Positions 43,957 to 55,703 of a stretch of 64,000 nt of DNA are shown one piece after another. The notes beneath the pieces are model-generated. The model searched no databases. It was not told the DNA's origin and saw only the letters and a list, made by a program, of their open reading frames with translations. The translations under genes were made by a program, and so were the position numbers. The stretch's first letter is position 1. Each line of letters opens with the position of its first letter. Source of the stretch: Stemphylium vesicarium (lineage: Eukaryota > Ascomycota > Dothideomycetes > Pleosporales > Pleosporaceae); assembly GCA_004380135.1 (NCBI GenBank), contig QXCR01000093.1:51605-115604 (forward strand). Reading direction: 5' to 3'.

Positions 43957-45096
43957 ATGGCGCTTGACATGATCCCTGCACCCACAGTGGTCACTGTGAC
44001 CTCGGTCATGCTCGCACTTTCCTGGGCTACCGTCATCCTTCGAATATGGGTCCGTAAATCTATTAGAAGCCTGGGTGCAGATGATTTGCTGATGGTCGTG
44101 GGCTTGGTACTAAAAATGTCACCTCCCGTCCGATGATCAACACCTGACAGTACCTAGATTCTATTCTCATTATCCGTAGCTAGCTCTATCGTATCCATTT
44201 CCTATGGCATCGGCAGGCCCGACAAGAAACTAGATTACAATTCCCTGATAGTGGGTGCCAAGGTACGTCTCAAGATAACAGGGCTCTTTACTGTCAGAGC
44301 TGACCAAACACAGTGGTATTGGCTTACTGGATTGATTTACGCTCCGGCAGGACTGGCTATCAAGTGCAGTATCTGTACAAGCCTGCTCCGCTTCACGACA
44401 AATAGGGTCTACAAGGCGATACTGCACACTGTAATAACCCTAAGCATTGCAGCGACCTTCACCGCGACTGTGGCATTGCTTTCACGGTGTACTACAGTCG
44501 CAGCTAATTGGGATCTTACGGCCGGAACTTGTAGCAGCCCCGACGTGCTTAGGGCTATCACCTATTTCTATTCAGCCGCCTCCATTGTGTCAGACCTAGC
44601 CTGCGCAATTCTGCCCATATTCGTCTTATGGAATGTGCAGCTCCGAATCACGTCAAAAATCGGCGTCCTTTCCCTATTGGCCTTGGGATTTCTGTAAGTT
44701 ACACTATTTGCAAGCTGTATAATTAGCTAAAACTAACGCATGTATAGTGCTAGTGTTGCAACTATCATCCGCCTTGTATACTTCGTTTCGAACACTGGCA
44801 TCATGGATTACCTAAGCAATGCTGCCACTCTGGGCATGTGGACGTTTGTTGAATTAGGCATTGGCATAGTAGGCGGCTCTGTCGCCACTCTCAAGCCCCT
44901 GTTTCGCAAGTCACTGTTCAGCAGTCGTTCATCACGTACCGGACGACCGAGTGATATGGGTGGTTCGGCTCAGTCGTACCGGCTAGACGACTCTACGCAT
45001 AGCCATAAGTCTGCACGTATTTCAACACTTAAGCAAGAGGCAGAGCACCCGAGGGGGAGGTCGGATGCGGAAAGTCAAACACATATGCTAGAATAG
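43957..45096 (+). CDS. Rhodopsin-domain (Pth11/SAT4-like) seven-TM membrane protein
   Basis: Four exons, 43957-44106, 44158-44262, 44314-44693 and 44748-45096, give about 327 aa, with intact frame and good splice borders (three introns of 51, 51 and 54 nt). The N-terminal TM (TVVTVTSVMLALSWATVILR) is followed by the typical LGADDLLMVVGL motif. Later segments include WYWLTGLIYAPAGLAIKCSI, an ITYFYSAASIVSDLACAILP helix and GMWTFVELGIGIVGGSVATL, all characteristic of the fungal rhodopsin-like membrane protein family. The C-terminal tail is Ser-rich and cytosolic. Members include Pth11-type putative receptors and many uncharacterised proteins. The gene is stranded between two transposon nests but shows no RIP-type stops. 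Confidence 0.88.
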
Positions 45097-45454
45097 ATAA
45101 TCGAAATTCAGAGATAAATGTCACCATTTACGCCCTGCTATAGAGTAGCGCATTTTCGTCACTGATAATGTAAAAGAAGGATATGTATTCGCTGTCTCTG
45201 ATTGATAGCATCTATCTATCAACCAACTTCTTCCCCTCCATCTCCTCCCTCATGTTGACGGTTATGAGCCCGGAAGCCGTTCTACGCTAAGATGAGTGAA
45301 CCTGTACGACACTGCGAGATATGTGATAGCTACGATGGCTACAGAAGGAGACCTTTTGATTACAAAGGCTACATTCATCCTCGAGAGACGAGACCAGGCG
45401 ACTAGCAGACGTGGCAATTTTTCGGAAGAATAGTGTGCTGCGAGGAACGATCTC
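45097..45454. other. Right flank of the 7TM gene island
   Basis: Host-like, unmutated sequence between the 7TM gene and the next repeat. No gene is supported. Confidence 0.4.
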
Positions 45455-45456
45455 TA

Positions 45457-45522
45457 AGCTAGCCCACCCGGTTTCGAGTCACCCGGGGTTTCAACTCACT
45501 GAGTCGAACCACCCATCCACAT
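45457..45522. repeat. Terminal repeat of a second Fot1-like element
   Basis: AGCTAGCCCACCCGGTTTCG onwards, preceded by TA at 45455-45456, repeats the left end of the 27028 element. It extends through a part (ACTGAGTCGAACCACCC) that the 27028 left end lacks. The rest of this element is missing or cut off by the LTR fragment that follows. Confidence 0.75.
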
Positions 45523-45795
45523 TGTAACGACGCAGGCAAGATAAGAGATCCGAACTCGGCGTGGTCTCACTTAGAGGCATATAGGAGTGCGTAGGAGAAT
45601 TATAACCTAAGATCTATTAATACCTAAAGGTCTTCTATAAAAGAATTATAAAAAACTACTTATCTATATCTAAGAAATAATAGGCTTAAATATATATAGG
45701 CTAGAGAGAGCTAAGTTAGAACTAACTAAGAATTAGGTCTAAAGTAACTTAAGGTTAACTCTAAGTCTAGTCTTAGCTATAGCTATAATAAGAGT
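45523..45795 (-). repeat. Truncated, RIP-mutated LTR fragment
   Basis: Inverted relative of the solo LTR at 35692-35969, starting TGTAACGACGCAGGC. The first 80 bp are well preserved and the remainder is TA-rich. It lacks its last bases where the next LTR starts at 45796. Confidence 0.75.
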
Positions 45796-46003
45796 GTCAC
45801 GGGGTCGGCAGGCAGAAAAGATAGGTGCACGTAATTGGTGTATTCACTACGTAACGCTGACAGTATAGGGTCAGGCTAAGACAAGGACGTAGCTCAAGGA
45901 GCGTACGACGGGGCGTGTTTGCGCAGGAATTTTAGTGATCGCGCAGCTGCTCGCTTAGCAGCTTAGCGCGCTCTCATTAGCTATCTGAGCCAGCGCCGTG
46001 ACA
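45796..46003 (-). repeat. 3' LTR of a minus-strand Gypsy element
   Basis: Starts TGTCACGGGGTCGGC and ends GCGCCGTGACA. On the minus strand it is preceded by a purine-rich tract (CTGAGGAGGGGAGTAC), so it is the 3' LTR of an element running leftwards. No second copy is recognised in the window. Confidence 0.65.
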
Positions 46004-46310
46004 GTACTCCCCTCCTCAGGCGGAGCTCCGACGACGCGATCAACGGGGCTTATCTAGGTAATAGTAGTAGAAGTTCTTAATAATCTCCTAGGCGTTCTTA
46101 ACGTAATTAGCTAGTTCTTTAGTAAGTTTATTATATTTAGCCTACTTTATAATATACTTTAGCTAAGAATAGTCTCTATAGCTATAGTAATCTTAATAGG
46201 AATCTAGAATATCTTTAACTTTTTATTTCTTAATTCTCTTAACTTAGATAGGAGGGGGCGGCTTATAATACTATTTAGGTAGTAGGTTAGTAGCTATAAG
46301 GTAAAGAAGG
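46004..46310 (-). pseudogene. Minus-strand Gypsy remnant, 3' part
   Basis: RIP-mutated internal sequence between the LTR at 45796-46003 and the insertion of the complete Gypsy element at 46311. It continues at 52906 on the far side of that insertion. No readable domain remains here. Confidence 0.55.
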
Positions 46311-46542
46311 TGTAACACTCAGGCCAAAGGCCTGCAGTTGGGCGCATTCAGTCCCAACATGTTTGCTTCTTGCACTCGCGCCTTGGCGAAGATACCTGCT
46401 TTTAACCTGCGCTTCGCGCAAGGGAAGAGAGGCAAGAATTATTCTCCTTACTACCCCCCACCTAGTGTAGTAATACAGAGCTATCCCCTACTATTCTATT
46501 ATAGTATAAAGCAAATACTATTACCTTTAACTACCCCTTATA
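46311..46542 (+). repeat. 5' LTR of the 46311-52900 element
   Basis: Same length as the 3' LTR (232 bp). It ends CCCCTTATA where the 3' LTR ends CCCCTTACA, one of several C/T differences concentrated in the distal third. Confidence 0.9.
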
Positions 46543-46679
46543 TAATAATTCTTCTTCCCCTAGGGCTAATAGTCTAGGGATAGCTCCCTCTACATAATTA
46601 GGCCACCTAGCCGAGGTGGCGAGCCGAAGCTCCAGCATCTTAACCCCACCACGAACACCACGCGAGGAACGCGAACCAC

Positions 46680-49600
46680 GAGAGGAGGACGCACCTGTGA
46701 CGCTCGCGGAGCGCATTTAAGCCGTTAAAGAGCGACGCGACGAACTCCTAGCCCTCCAACAATTACGCGAGCTAGAAGAGGAAGTCGCGCAGCTAGAAGG
46801 GCGCGGACAAGGGCCACCCCCAGCTGAAGCCAACCTTTTGGCGCGGAATCTCGCGACCCGCACCCAGAGCGCAGCTAGCCAGCCCGGCTTTGCGCACGTG
46901 AGGCGCACTTTGAAACCAAAAGACCCAGTGGAATACAAGGGAAAAACGATCAAGGAACACCGCGAATTTATCCGCTCCTGCGAGATAGCCTTTCGGCTTC
47001 TGCCATAAGAGTTCTACACAGACCGCGACAAAGTTATCTAGTTAATGCAATATCTAGGAGGAGATCCTAGGGAGCTCTGGTACGCGCACTTTGAGCGCAC
47101 CTTCGAAGCGCGAGGAGAGATTCCAACTTGGGAATACTTTAAGCAGTACCTGCTGGACTTACTCTCCGATCCCATTAATCGCAGCCTTGAAGCAGCTACA
47201 GCGCATAGTCATGCAATGCAGCGAAAAGACTAGACCGTCCGATCTTTCGCTACCTACCTCGACGTGCTAGAAGACCAACTCACGGCCTATACTGAAGAGC
47301 AAAGAGTCCAACACTTGTTCACTAAGCTAAGGCCGGAGCTGCAGCGAGCGATCACTAATTACCACTAGATCCCAGCAATAAGAGAAGACCTTATTGCCTT
47401 GGCATCAACTCTGGAAAGGAACCTACGCAGAATACCAGCCGCGCACGAGCAACTAAGCTAAAGCGCATATAGAGAGAAAAGGAAGGAGCTTACTCTACCG
47501 CCTTTTTCTCGTAGCGCACTAAAGAAAATAAAGGATAAGCACGATATTACTTATTTTAAGTGCTAAAAGAAAGGTTACTACGCTAATAAGTATTAAAGTA
47601 GTAATCTAAATTAGCTACTAGTTAATATTAACTACACGGAAAAAGCCTAAGCCTTACTACGAACCTGGGATTAGTAAGGTGTATACCTATAGACATTTTA
47701 CTAGGCATAAAGCGCATATGTAGCGCAAGAGTGGACTTAGGTCTAGAAAAGGAACTTAGGGTTATTCTAGATCCCTAAGCAGACGTTAGCCTAGTTAGCT
47801 AAAGGATAGCTATAGAAATGGGCATAACGCCTATTAAGAACGCAGAGCTCCCAAGACTAGGATGGATTAGCGCACAACGTCAGAGTACCTACGCGGCGTA
47901 TGCGTTTCAAGTGCGCCTGTCAGATGACAACGGCATGGAACGCTGCACCAACGTCACGGCGTATAGAGTAGACAAGGAAGGAATTCCCCTACTCTTAGGA
48001 AACCCTTTCTTGCAGCAGGAGGATATTTTAATTAATTGCAGCTGCTAAAAATAGCGCTAGGGCCTTATAAAGGCGGACATCTAGTTAGCAACTACTAATA
48101 GCCTTCTAGAAGATGCGGAGCACACTAGCTCTACTACCTACCTTCTAGGAACACTGCAAGCCACTGGTACAAGTTTGGAATGCGAGGCGCGCGTGTACGA
48201 TATTCACGCAGCGCAAGAACCGCGCATCCCTGACGCATTACTGGACTACGCCGACGTTTTTGACAACGAGAAAGCTGCGACTCTTCCAAGTTACAAGAGC
48301 TCAGATCATGCAATCCCTATTCAGCCAGGCAAAGAGCCGCCTTATGGACCATTGTATACCCTCTCTTCTCGTGAGCTACAGCTGCTCCGAGAATACATAG
48401 AGGAGGCCCTTCGCAGAGGATGGATCCGCCATAGCACAAGCCCCGCTAGCGCACCAATTATCTTTGTACTAAAGAAGGACGGCACACTTTGTCTTTATAT
48501 AGATTATCGCGGCTTAAACTCCGTTACTATAAAAGATCGTTGCCCGCTACCACTTATTAGAGAGACGTTAGACCGCCTATTGGGCGCACAATACTATATA
48601 ATCCTCGATCTCAAGAACGCCTACTATCGTATGCGAATTAAATTAGGAGATAAGTAGAAAATAGCTTTTTAAATCTAATATAGGTATTTTAAGTACTTAG
48701 TTATACCTTTTAGGCTTACTAACGCTCTAGCAAGCTTTTAAGCCTATATTAATAGGGCCCTAAGTAGGCATTTAGATCACATATGTGTGGTATATCTAGA
48801 TGATATACTCATATATACCCACGAAGACGATGTTGCGCTACACTGGCGCGCAGTACGCGCTGTACTGCAATCACTGAGAGAAGCCGAGTTATTTGTAAAC
48901 CTAAAGAAATGCACTTTTGCGGCTAGCGAGGTGCATTTTCTAGGGTTTATCGTTACAAGGCAAGGCGTACGCGCTGATCCTGCGCGCGTTGAGACTGTTG
49001 TACAATGGCCAACACCTACCAACACTAAGGAGCTACAGTCCTTTTTAGGCTTTGCGAACTTCTATTAACGCTTTATTAAGCGTTACGCTATAGAAATAGC
49101 ACCCCTTATAGATATCCTTAAGGGGAAATAAGCGTTCTATTAGAATAAGGCTATAGATACTTCTTTTCTAAGGCTAAAGAACCGCTTTATATGTGCGCCT
49201 ATTATGCGCTATTTCGATAAGACACTTCTAATCTATATTAAGACGGATGCTTTCACGTTTGCTATCTTAGGTATACTGTCATAGTTGTTTAAAGATAATA
49301 AGTGGCACCTAGTCGCTTTTATTTTAAGGAAACTCTAGAATGCGGAGTTAAATTATAAGGTGTACGACCTAGAACTGCTAGCTATCGTGTATAGCTTTAA
49401 GCAGTGGCGGCACTACCTAGAGGGTGCACAGCACACTATTCAAGTTTTGACCAATCACAACAACCTGCGCTCAATCCGCGCAGTATAGAAGCTTAACCCG
49501 CGTCAAGCACGCTAGGCTCTGTATCTGGGAGCTTTTAATTTCGAGGTGAAGCACTATCTAGGAAATACTAACCCTGCAGATAGCCCCTCTAGAAGAGCGG

Positions 49601-51300
49601 ATTACGAGCAGGAAAACCCGTCCCTAACTTAGTTGTTGCCTACTCTGCAGAACAAACTTCTAGCAAGAGTAGAGCATAGTAGAGCGAGAGGATCCACACC
49701 CGGGCTCAGTCCGGTGGGCGCGTGTGAGATGCACGTAGCCAACGTTTGCAGAGCCGTGAAGGTCCCTACTGCTGGCGCCATGGGATGCATACCATGCGTG
49801 CCACGCTCACTGGCTAGGGTACTAGTCAGTAGCGAACCTGTGCCAGTAGAGTCGGAAGCTCTAATAGATATTCTGCTCCAGTTACAGCAAAGGGACGCCT
49901 TTGCCCAGCAGCGGGTCGCGGACTCTAAGCGAGTAACACGCACTCGAAGTAGCAGAGATGCGCCGGTTTGGCGCATCGACGAAAAGGAAGTCCTGAGATA
50001 CAATGGCAGGATTTATGTTCCAGAGGAACTAGCCATCAGGCAGGAGATTTTGTCCCAGAACCATGACACGCGCATGGCAGGCCATTTTGGCGCACGTAGG
50101 ACGCTTAAGCTTATCAGCAGGCTATATTATTAGCCGTCGCTTGGCCATAATGTCCAGGAATACGTGAGGACGTGTGCTGTATGTCAAAGGAGCAAAGCTC
50201 CACGGCACGGCAAATATGGCAAGCTGTCACCGCTGCCAATCCTAAAGAATATCTTTAAGGAAATTACTCTTAATTTTATTATAGGATTACTACTAGTAAA
50301 GGATAGCTTAGATTACGTCTTTAATGTGGTACTTATAATAGTTAACTACTTCTTAAAGATAGCGATCTATATACCCGCTTTAAAGACCTAGGACGCGAAG
50401 CAATTCGTTAAATTCTATTTTAATTAGGTCGTCTTACGGTATAGAATCCAAAAAGGTATCGTATTAGACCGCGGTTTAGTCTTTACCTTAGTATTTTAGA
50501 TAGAAATCTGCTACTAACTATAGGTAAAGCGTAGGCTTAGTATAGCCTTCTATCCGTAAACGGACGGACAAACTAAGCGCTAGAACTAGACTATAGAATA
50601 ATACCTTAGGATGTTTACTTTAGACAAGTAAGATAACTAGGTTTTATTATTAGCAATAGCATAGTTTGCTTATAATAATTCAATTCACGAATTAATAAAA
50701 GCGACACCATTTTACTTGGTGTATGGCAAGCACCCCTTGCTCTCCACGCCTCCTGAGGACAGCAGGCAAGAGGGGGAGATGCCAGACGCAGTCGATAGAA
50801 TTCAGCGCATGCACGACGCACGCGCATCGGCACGGGAACACCTGCAGAGAGCACAAGAGTATCAAAGCCGATACTACGACAAGAAACACAAACCAGAAGT
50901 TTTTCACGAGGGAGATCTCGTGCTCCTTAGCATAAAACACATCAACTTAGCCTATCAACCTAGTAAAAAGCTTTCTAGCAAGTTTATTGGGCCATTTTAG
51001 GTACAAAGCGCAGTTAGAACGTAGGCATACCGCCTACTCCTGCCACCTAACTATCGCATTTACAATGTATTCTACGTATCCCTCCTAGAACGATAGAATT
51101 CTAGGGATAACCACAATAATAACACCTAACTACTAGAGGTTACTATAGAAGGTAAAGAAGTCTAGGAAGTAGAAAAAATCCTTAGAAAACGAATTAAGAA
51201 GAGCTAACTACAATACTAGTTAAGATAGAAAGGATATAATAAATCTTAGGACACTTAGACTCTAGCTTCTAATTTTAAAGATATAGAGGAACTAGTCTAA
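46680..51300 (+). pseudogene. Gypsy gag-pol polyprotein with chromodomain, broken by stops
   Basis: Readable plus-strand blocks alternate with stop-rich, TA-rich blocks. Gag includes LATRTQSAASQPGFAHVRR and FERTFEARGEIPTWEYFKQY. Protease-like sequence is at 47818-48047 (GIPLLLGNPFLQQEDIL). RT begins about 48230 and keeps SAPIIFVLKKDGTLCLYIDY and YLDDILIYT (about 48790-48816). RNase H is at about 49190-49560. The integrase zinc domain is visible in NHDTRMAGHFG and CAVCQRSKAP (about 50060-50200). A chromodomain remnant is near 51130-51250 (EVEKILRKR, KGYN). Stops fall mostly at CAG/CAA/TGG-derived codons, so it cannot make a full polyprotein. Confidence 0.88.
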
Positions 51301-51446
51301 GACTTTAAAAAGACACAAAGCTTATAGTAAAAGAAGTAATAGAAAAGATTATAAGAAACTCGTTCATGGCGCACTTAAGGCGCATGCCTGCTATGCAGGA
51401 CTCGAGGTATCTACGCACATAGAAAAAGACAAAAAACAAACCCCTC

Positions 51447-52217
51447 TTAATCACCACCATCCTCGCCTTCGTCCTCGTCCACCCGCTCCTCACCACCTAG
51501 AGGCGGGAGGGACTCATCATCGTCGTTATTATCGTTATTATCGTTATTATTATCATTGTCATCTCCTATACCACCACCCTAGAGAAATATTAGTAAAAGA
51601 AAAATATTGAAAAATTGACAAGCGCGTACCATCCTAGCAGCATGAGCCACTAGCTGCTCCAAAGCGGCTGCAATCCTGCGCTGCTCAACCAGAATCAGAC
51701 TCAAGTACTGAGGTGAAGTCGCCGGAACTCGAGTAGGAACCCCAAGAGGAGTCCCAGAATGGGCGGCGACGCGGCGGCGGTTCGCGAGCTCCAGATTGAA
51801 TTGGTGCTGGCAACGCGCAAGCTTGACGCCGGCAGCAATCACACCAGCGTCGGTCTTGGGCTTTTCGGCGGCATTGACGGCGGCGTCGTACCGAGCGCGA
51901 AGCCGGTACAGGCGATTGAGGCGGCCGTTCATCTCAGTGGGCACCTGTTTAGATCAGCTAAGGCGCAGCACTTGCGGAATATCTCAATCACTCACCAAAG
52001 TGCAGCCACCCCGATTGCCAGCAGAGCAATGCTCGCAGCGGCGATGCTCCGACTTCTGACACATCTTGTTGTGCCTGACGACACTCTGAGCGCAGCGCGT
52101 GCAAGTCGCAACCAAGGCGACCCGGTCGGCGCGCTTTTCGAGGTCGCTAAATACAAATAGGCGAGCACCACGCAAGTGGGATTTCTTAATGTATTTGGGG
52201 TTTGGATAATGAACCAT
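51447..52217 (-). CDS. Intact antisense accessory gene inside the Gypsy element
   Basis: Three exons, 52217-51996, 51944-51630 and 51578-51447, all joining in phase 0, encode 222 aa with no internal stop. The introns are 51 nt each. Intron 1 has GTGAGT, GCTGAT and ACAG; intron 2 has GTACGC, TACTAAT and CTAG. Exon 1 ends with a cysteine-rich module: CTRC, then Cys after 10 residues, then CEHC, then a final Cys before the splice site, a likely zinc site resembling DUF3716-type modules. Exon 2 is basic and helical (MNGRLNRLYRLRARYDAAVN, later AALEQLVAHAARM). Exon 3 is an acidic Asn/Asp/Glu-rich tail. It lies between polyprotein and 3' LTR on the opposite strand. The function is unknown. The DUF3716 resemblance is from memory of cysteine spacing and is tentative. 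Confidence 0.72.
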
Positions 52218-52668
52218 AATGAAGAGTGTGGCGTGCGCTAAGAGTGCGTTAGAGGAGTATAATAGTATTGTTGTAGCAGTGTTAAACAAGAGAGTAAGAA
52301 TAAAAAGTTTCTATTACAATAACACAACAAACGGTTACTATAATAAAATTAGTAAACAACTATCCGCACTTACTATAATAACAAAGCGGGCGACCTAAAG
52401 GAGTGAAGTAAATAACATTTAGCACTTATTATAATAACGCAAATAGCGTTCGTCACCTCTTAAATCCGCATTCACTACAACATCATCCCAAACAAACCGG
52501 GGACGCGCGCAATAGTGGTTGCAGCGGCAGCGCACCGCTGCGGCGCACGTGCGACGCGCGATAGACGGACAGTATCTAGACACTCTTTTCCTATTTCTCC
52601 CCTTGAGGGTTTTTAGGTTTTTATCGAGGCCAGAACTATCAAGGACGCCAGTTTAGAGGAGGAGGCTC

Positions 52669-52900
52669 TGTAACACTCAGGCCAAAGGCCTGCAGTTAGG
52701 CGCATTTAGTCCTAACATGTTTGCTTCTTGCACTCGCGCCTTGGCGAAGATACCTGCTTTTAACCTGCGCTTCGCGCAAGGGAAGAGAGGCAAGAATTAT
52801 TCTCCTTACTACCCCCCACCTAGTGTAGTAATACAGAGCCATCCCCCACTATTCTATTGCAGTGTGAAGCAAATACTATTGCCTTTAACTGCCCCTTACA
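52669..52900 (+). repeat. 3' LTR of the 46311-52900 element
   Basis: Pair of the 46311-46542 LTR. It is less mutated than the 5' copy in its distal third and more mutated at two positions near the start (GTTAGGCGCATTTAGTCC). Confidence 0.9.
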
Positions 52901-52905
52901 GAAGG

Positions 52906-55456
52906 CTAATATAGAATATAGAGTAGATCTTTATTAAAGTAGGTAGTTCTAGATAATAAGTATATAGGCTTATAGCCTTTATAATCTTAAAAAGTTCTAA
53001 GAACTTCTAGTTAAGTTTCTTCTATAGGTAGGTAGTTTTAATATTCTAAGTATCTAACTAGACTAGGTTATTCTTAAAGAACTAGTAGGCGGCTTTATAT
53101 TTCCTATTAGCGTACTTCTTATATTAGGCTTGCGCGACGCAGATCTTGGCGCGCAGGTACTCGTGGATAGTCTTTATCTTTAGGGCTAGCTCTTTAGCAT
53201 CTTATGCGGCTAGCTATAGGCTTAGTTTAATAGGCTCGAATCTTAAGCGGGGGTAGAAGCCGTAGTTTGCGAAGAATAGCGTTGTATAGATACTCTTATT
53301 ATTAGCGTTATTTACTATAAACTTAGCTAGTAGTAGCTATCTCGCCTAGTTATCTTATAAGTATAAGACCTAGCCTTATAGATACTACTCTAAGAAAGAG
53401 TTTACTCTCTCTATCTATCTATTAGTTTCTAAATAGTATATAGTTAATAAGAGAGACTAGATCTCTAGGCGTTAGATTAGGTAGTTCTAGAATTTAGATA
53501 TAAATTATAGTTCTTAGTCTAATATAATAGTCTTAAGTAGACTATATAACTTCTAGATATACTTTATAAATAGTTATACTACTTTCTTAGTATTATAGGT
53601 ACTATTATAGGCGATAAAGTATTTTATCTTAGTAAGTCTATTTACTATAACTAAAATAGCGTTAAATCTACTACTCTTAGGTAGGTGCGTAATAAAATCT
53701 ATTAATAGATCTTATTAAACTTAGTTAGGTACTAGTAATAGCTTTAGGACTCCCTATTTTACTTCTTAAGATATTATAATCTTTTTATAAGTATAGTAAT
53801 TCTAGGTCTATTACTTAACGTAGCCTAATATTCTAGGCTAGTAGTATTCCTAGAATAAGGCTTCGTAGGTTCTTAATTAGCCTATATAGCTAGAGACGGG
53901 GCTCTCGTGGTATATCTATAGTAGCTTAGCGTGTAGCTTTAGATCGTTAGGTACGTATAGGCGGTCTTAGTAGTATAGGTAGCCCTCCTATTCTATATAT
54001 TTAGCTAGTATAATTCTCTTATAACGGCTCTACTTAGTGCGGAGAGCTTATAAGATAGACTTTAGGTCCTTATTATTCTAGTATCTATAGGTAAATAGGT
54101 CCCTTATAGCTAGAGGTAGTAGCGGAGTAGATCTCTCTAGTGGTAGTATCAGACGGGCTAGTTCGGCGGCTGGGTCTGGCAAAGCTGGTTCGGGGATCAA
54201 TGTAGCACGGGCGCGCGTGATTAGGAATAGGCGGACGGTATAACTATTAGCAAAGCGGACTCTCTTCTTAGGCTTCGGGGAAGCCAGCGGTGTTAGCGGC
54301 GCATTAGCAAGGCAGGCGGCAGCTAGTACGGGTATTATAGTAGGCGTGTCTAGCGGAGTTAGAGGTAGCTTAAAGTTCTCCTTCTTTAAAACTACTTAGC
54401 TCTAGTGCTATAGGCATTTATCCCTCTTCTTAGGTAGGTTCTCTAATCTTCTAGTTAGTGCGTTAGGTTTCGCGCCTAGCTTACTAGGGCGGTACGTAAT
54501 CTAAAAATTAAAGTAGAATAAGAATTTAGACTAGTAAGCTTATTATTAATTTAATAAATTTATAGTTATAAAGTATTCTAGGTTATAGTAGTCTATAATA
54601 ACTTTAATTAGAGACGTAGTTTTTTCTAACTTAAGTCTCTATTTCTTAAAATATTATATAATTATAAGTAACTTCTTATTATATATCTTATAGTTATACT
54701 TAGTTATAGAATATTTTTTAGAGAAGAATATTATAGATTATAAAATCTTATCGTCCCTATACTAGAATAAGACTCTAGTAGAGACGTAGTTAGACGTATT
54801 AGTTTCTGGGATAATCTCCTTCTCCTAATTAAATAGGGCTAGAATTAGGGCTTTAGTAAACGTAGTTTTTAGATAGTTAAAGGCCTTTTAGTAGTTACTA
54901 TTCTAAGTAAATTTAATATCCTTTGTTATAAGAGCGACTAGTAGGGCGATAATCTTTAAGAAGTCTTATATAAACTAGTAGTAGAAGTTACTAAATCTAA
55001 TAAACGCCTATACGTTAGTTAGGTAGAATAGAGTCTTTTATTCTTATATTATCTTAATTTTCTTTAGATCTATATAAGTTCCCTCGCGTTCTATAATAAC
55101 GCCTAGAAAGGTAGTCTCTTTCTTAAAGAACTCGCACTTTTAGATCTTTACGTATAGCTAAGCTTTTCGTAGTATAGTAAGTACTAGGTATAGGTATTAC
55201 TTATATTCTCCTCTAGTTTAACTATAAATTAGGATATTATCTAAGTAGGTAGTATAAAAGACGTCTAAGTATTCTCTTAAAGTATTATTAATAAATCTCT
55301 AGAAGATAGCTAGTGCTTCTAATAAGCTAAATAGTATTACTAGGCTCTTATATAGGCTAAATTAGGTTTAGAACGTAGTTAAGTACTCTTAGCCTTTCTT
55401 TATATATATATTATTAAAGGCGGCGATAATATTAACCTTAAAGAAGTACTTTATCC
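52906..55456 (-). pseudogene. Minus-strand Gypsy pol remnant
   Basis: Continues the element whose 3' LTR is at 45796-46003. On the minus strand the RT block YLDNILIYS (RIP-altered from the usual YLDD box) lies near 55210-55240. KVNIIAAFNN is near 55410-55440. Integrase and RNase H remnants lie between 52950 and 54700. A less mutated patch is at about 54120-54370. Sequence is cut at 55457 by the LTR of another family. Confidence 0.7.
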
Positions 55457-55703
55457 TGTAATGGGCTGAAGCCCAATCAGCTTGTTCCTCGATGGGATCT
55501 CGGTCACGTGCGCAGGGCGCACTATTCACAGAATCCGGGTGAGCCGCTAGACACCCAGATTCTGCACTAGCGCGCTAGTAAAACGATATCCCGAGCCGCC
55601 GCCCCTAAATAACCTTTAGAGTATAGCTATTCTTAGTTCCTTTCTCTATTAAATATAATCTTAGTATACTTATATAATAGCTCCTTAAGCGTAGCTCTTT
55701 ATA
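55457..55703 (+). repeat. LTR of a second Gypsy family (plus orientation)
   Basis: Starts TGTAATGGGCTGAAGCCC. The first half is intact and the second half is RIP-mutated. It matches, in inverse orientation, the LTR at 60138-60384. It appears to be the 5' LTR of a plus-strand element whose remains follow. Confidence 0.75.

Larger units (their letters stand above)
46311..52900 (+). mobile_element. Complete Ty3/Gypsy chromovirus with extra antisense gene, TSD GAAGG
   Basis: LTRs 46311-46542 and 52669-52900 are both 232 bp, starting TGTAACACTCAGGCC. The duplication GAAGG is at 46306-46310 and 52901-52905. The purine tract GAGGAGGAGG lies just before the 3' LTR. The internal region holds gag, protease, RT, RNase H, integrase and chromodomain on the plus strand, plus a three-exon antisense gene. 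It is inserted in a minus-strand Gypsy remnant. Confidence 0.92.
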
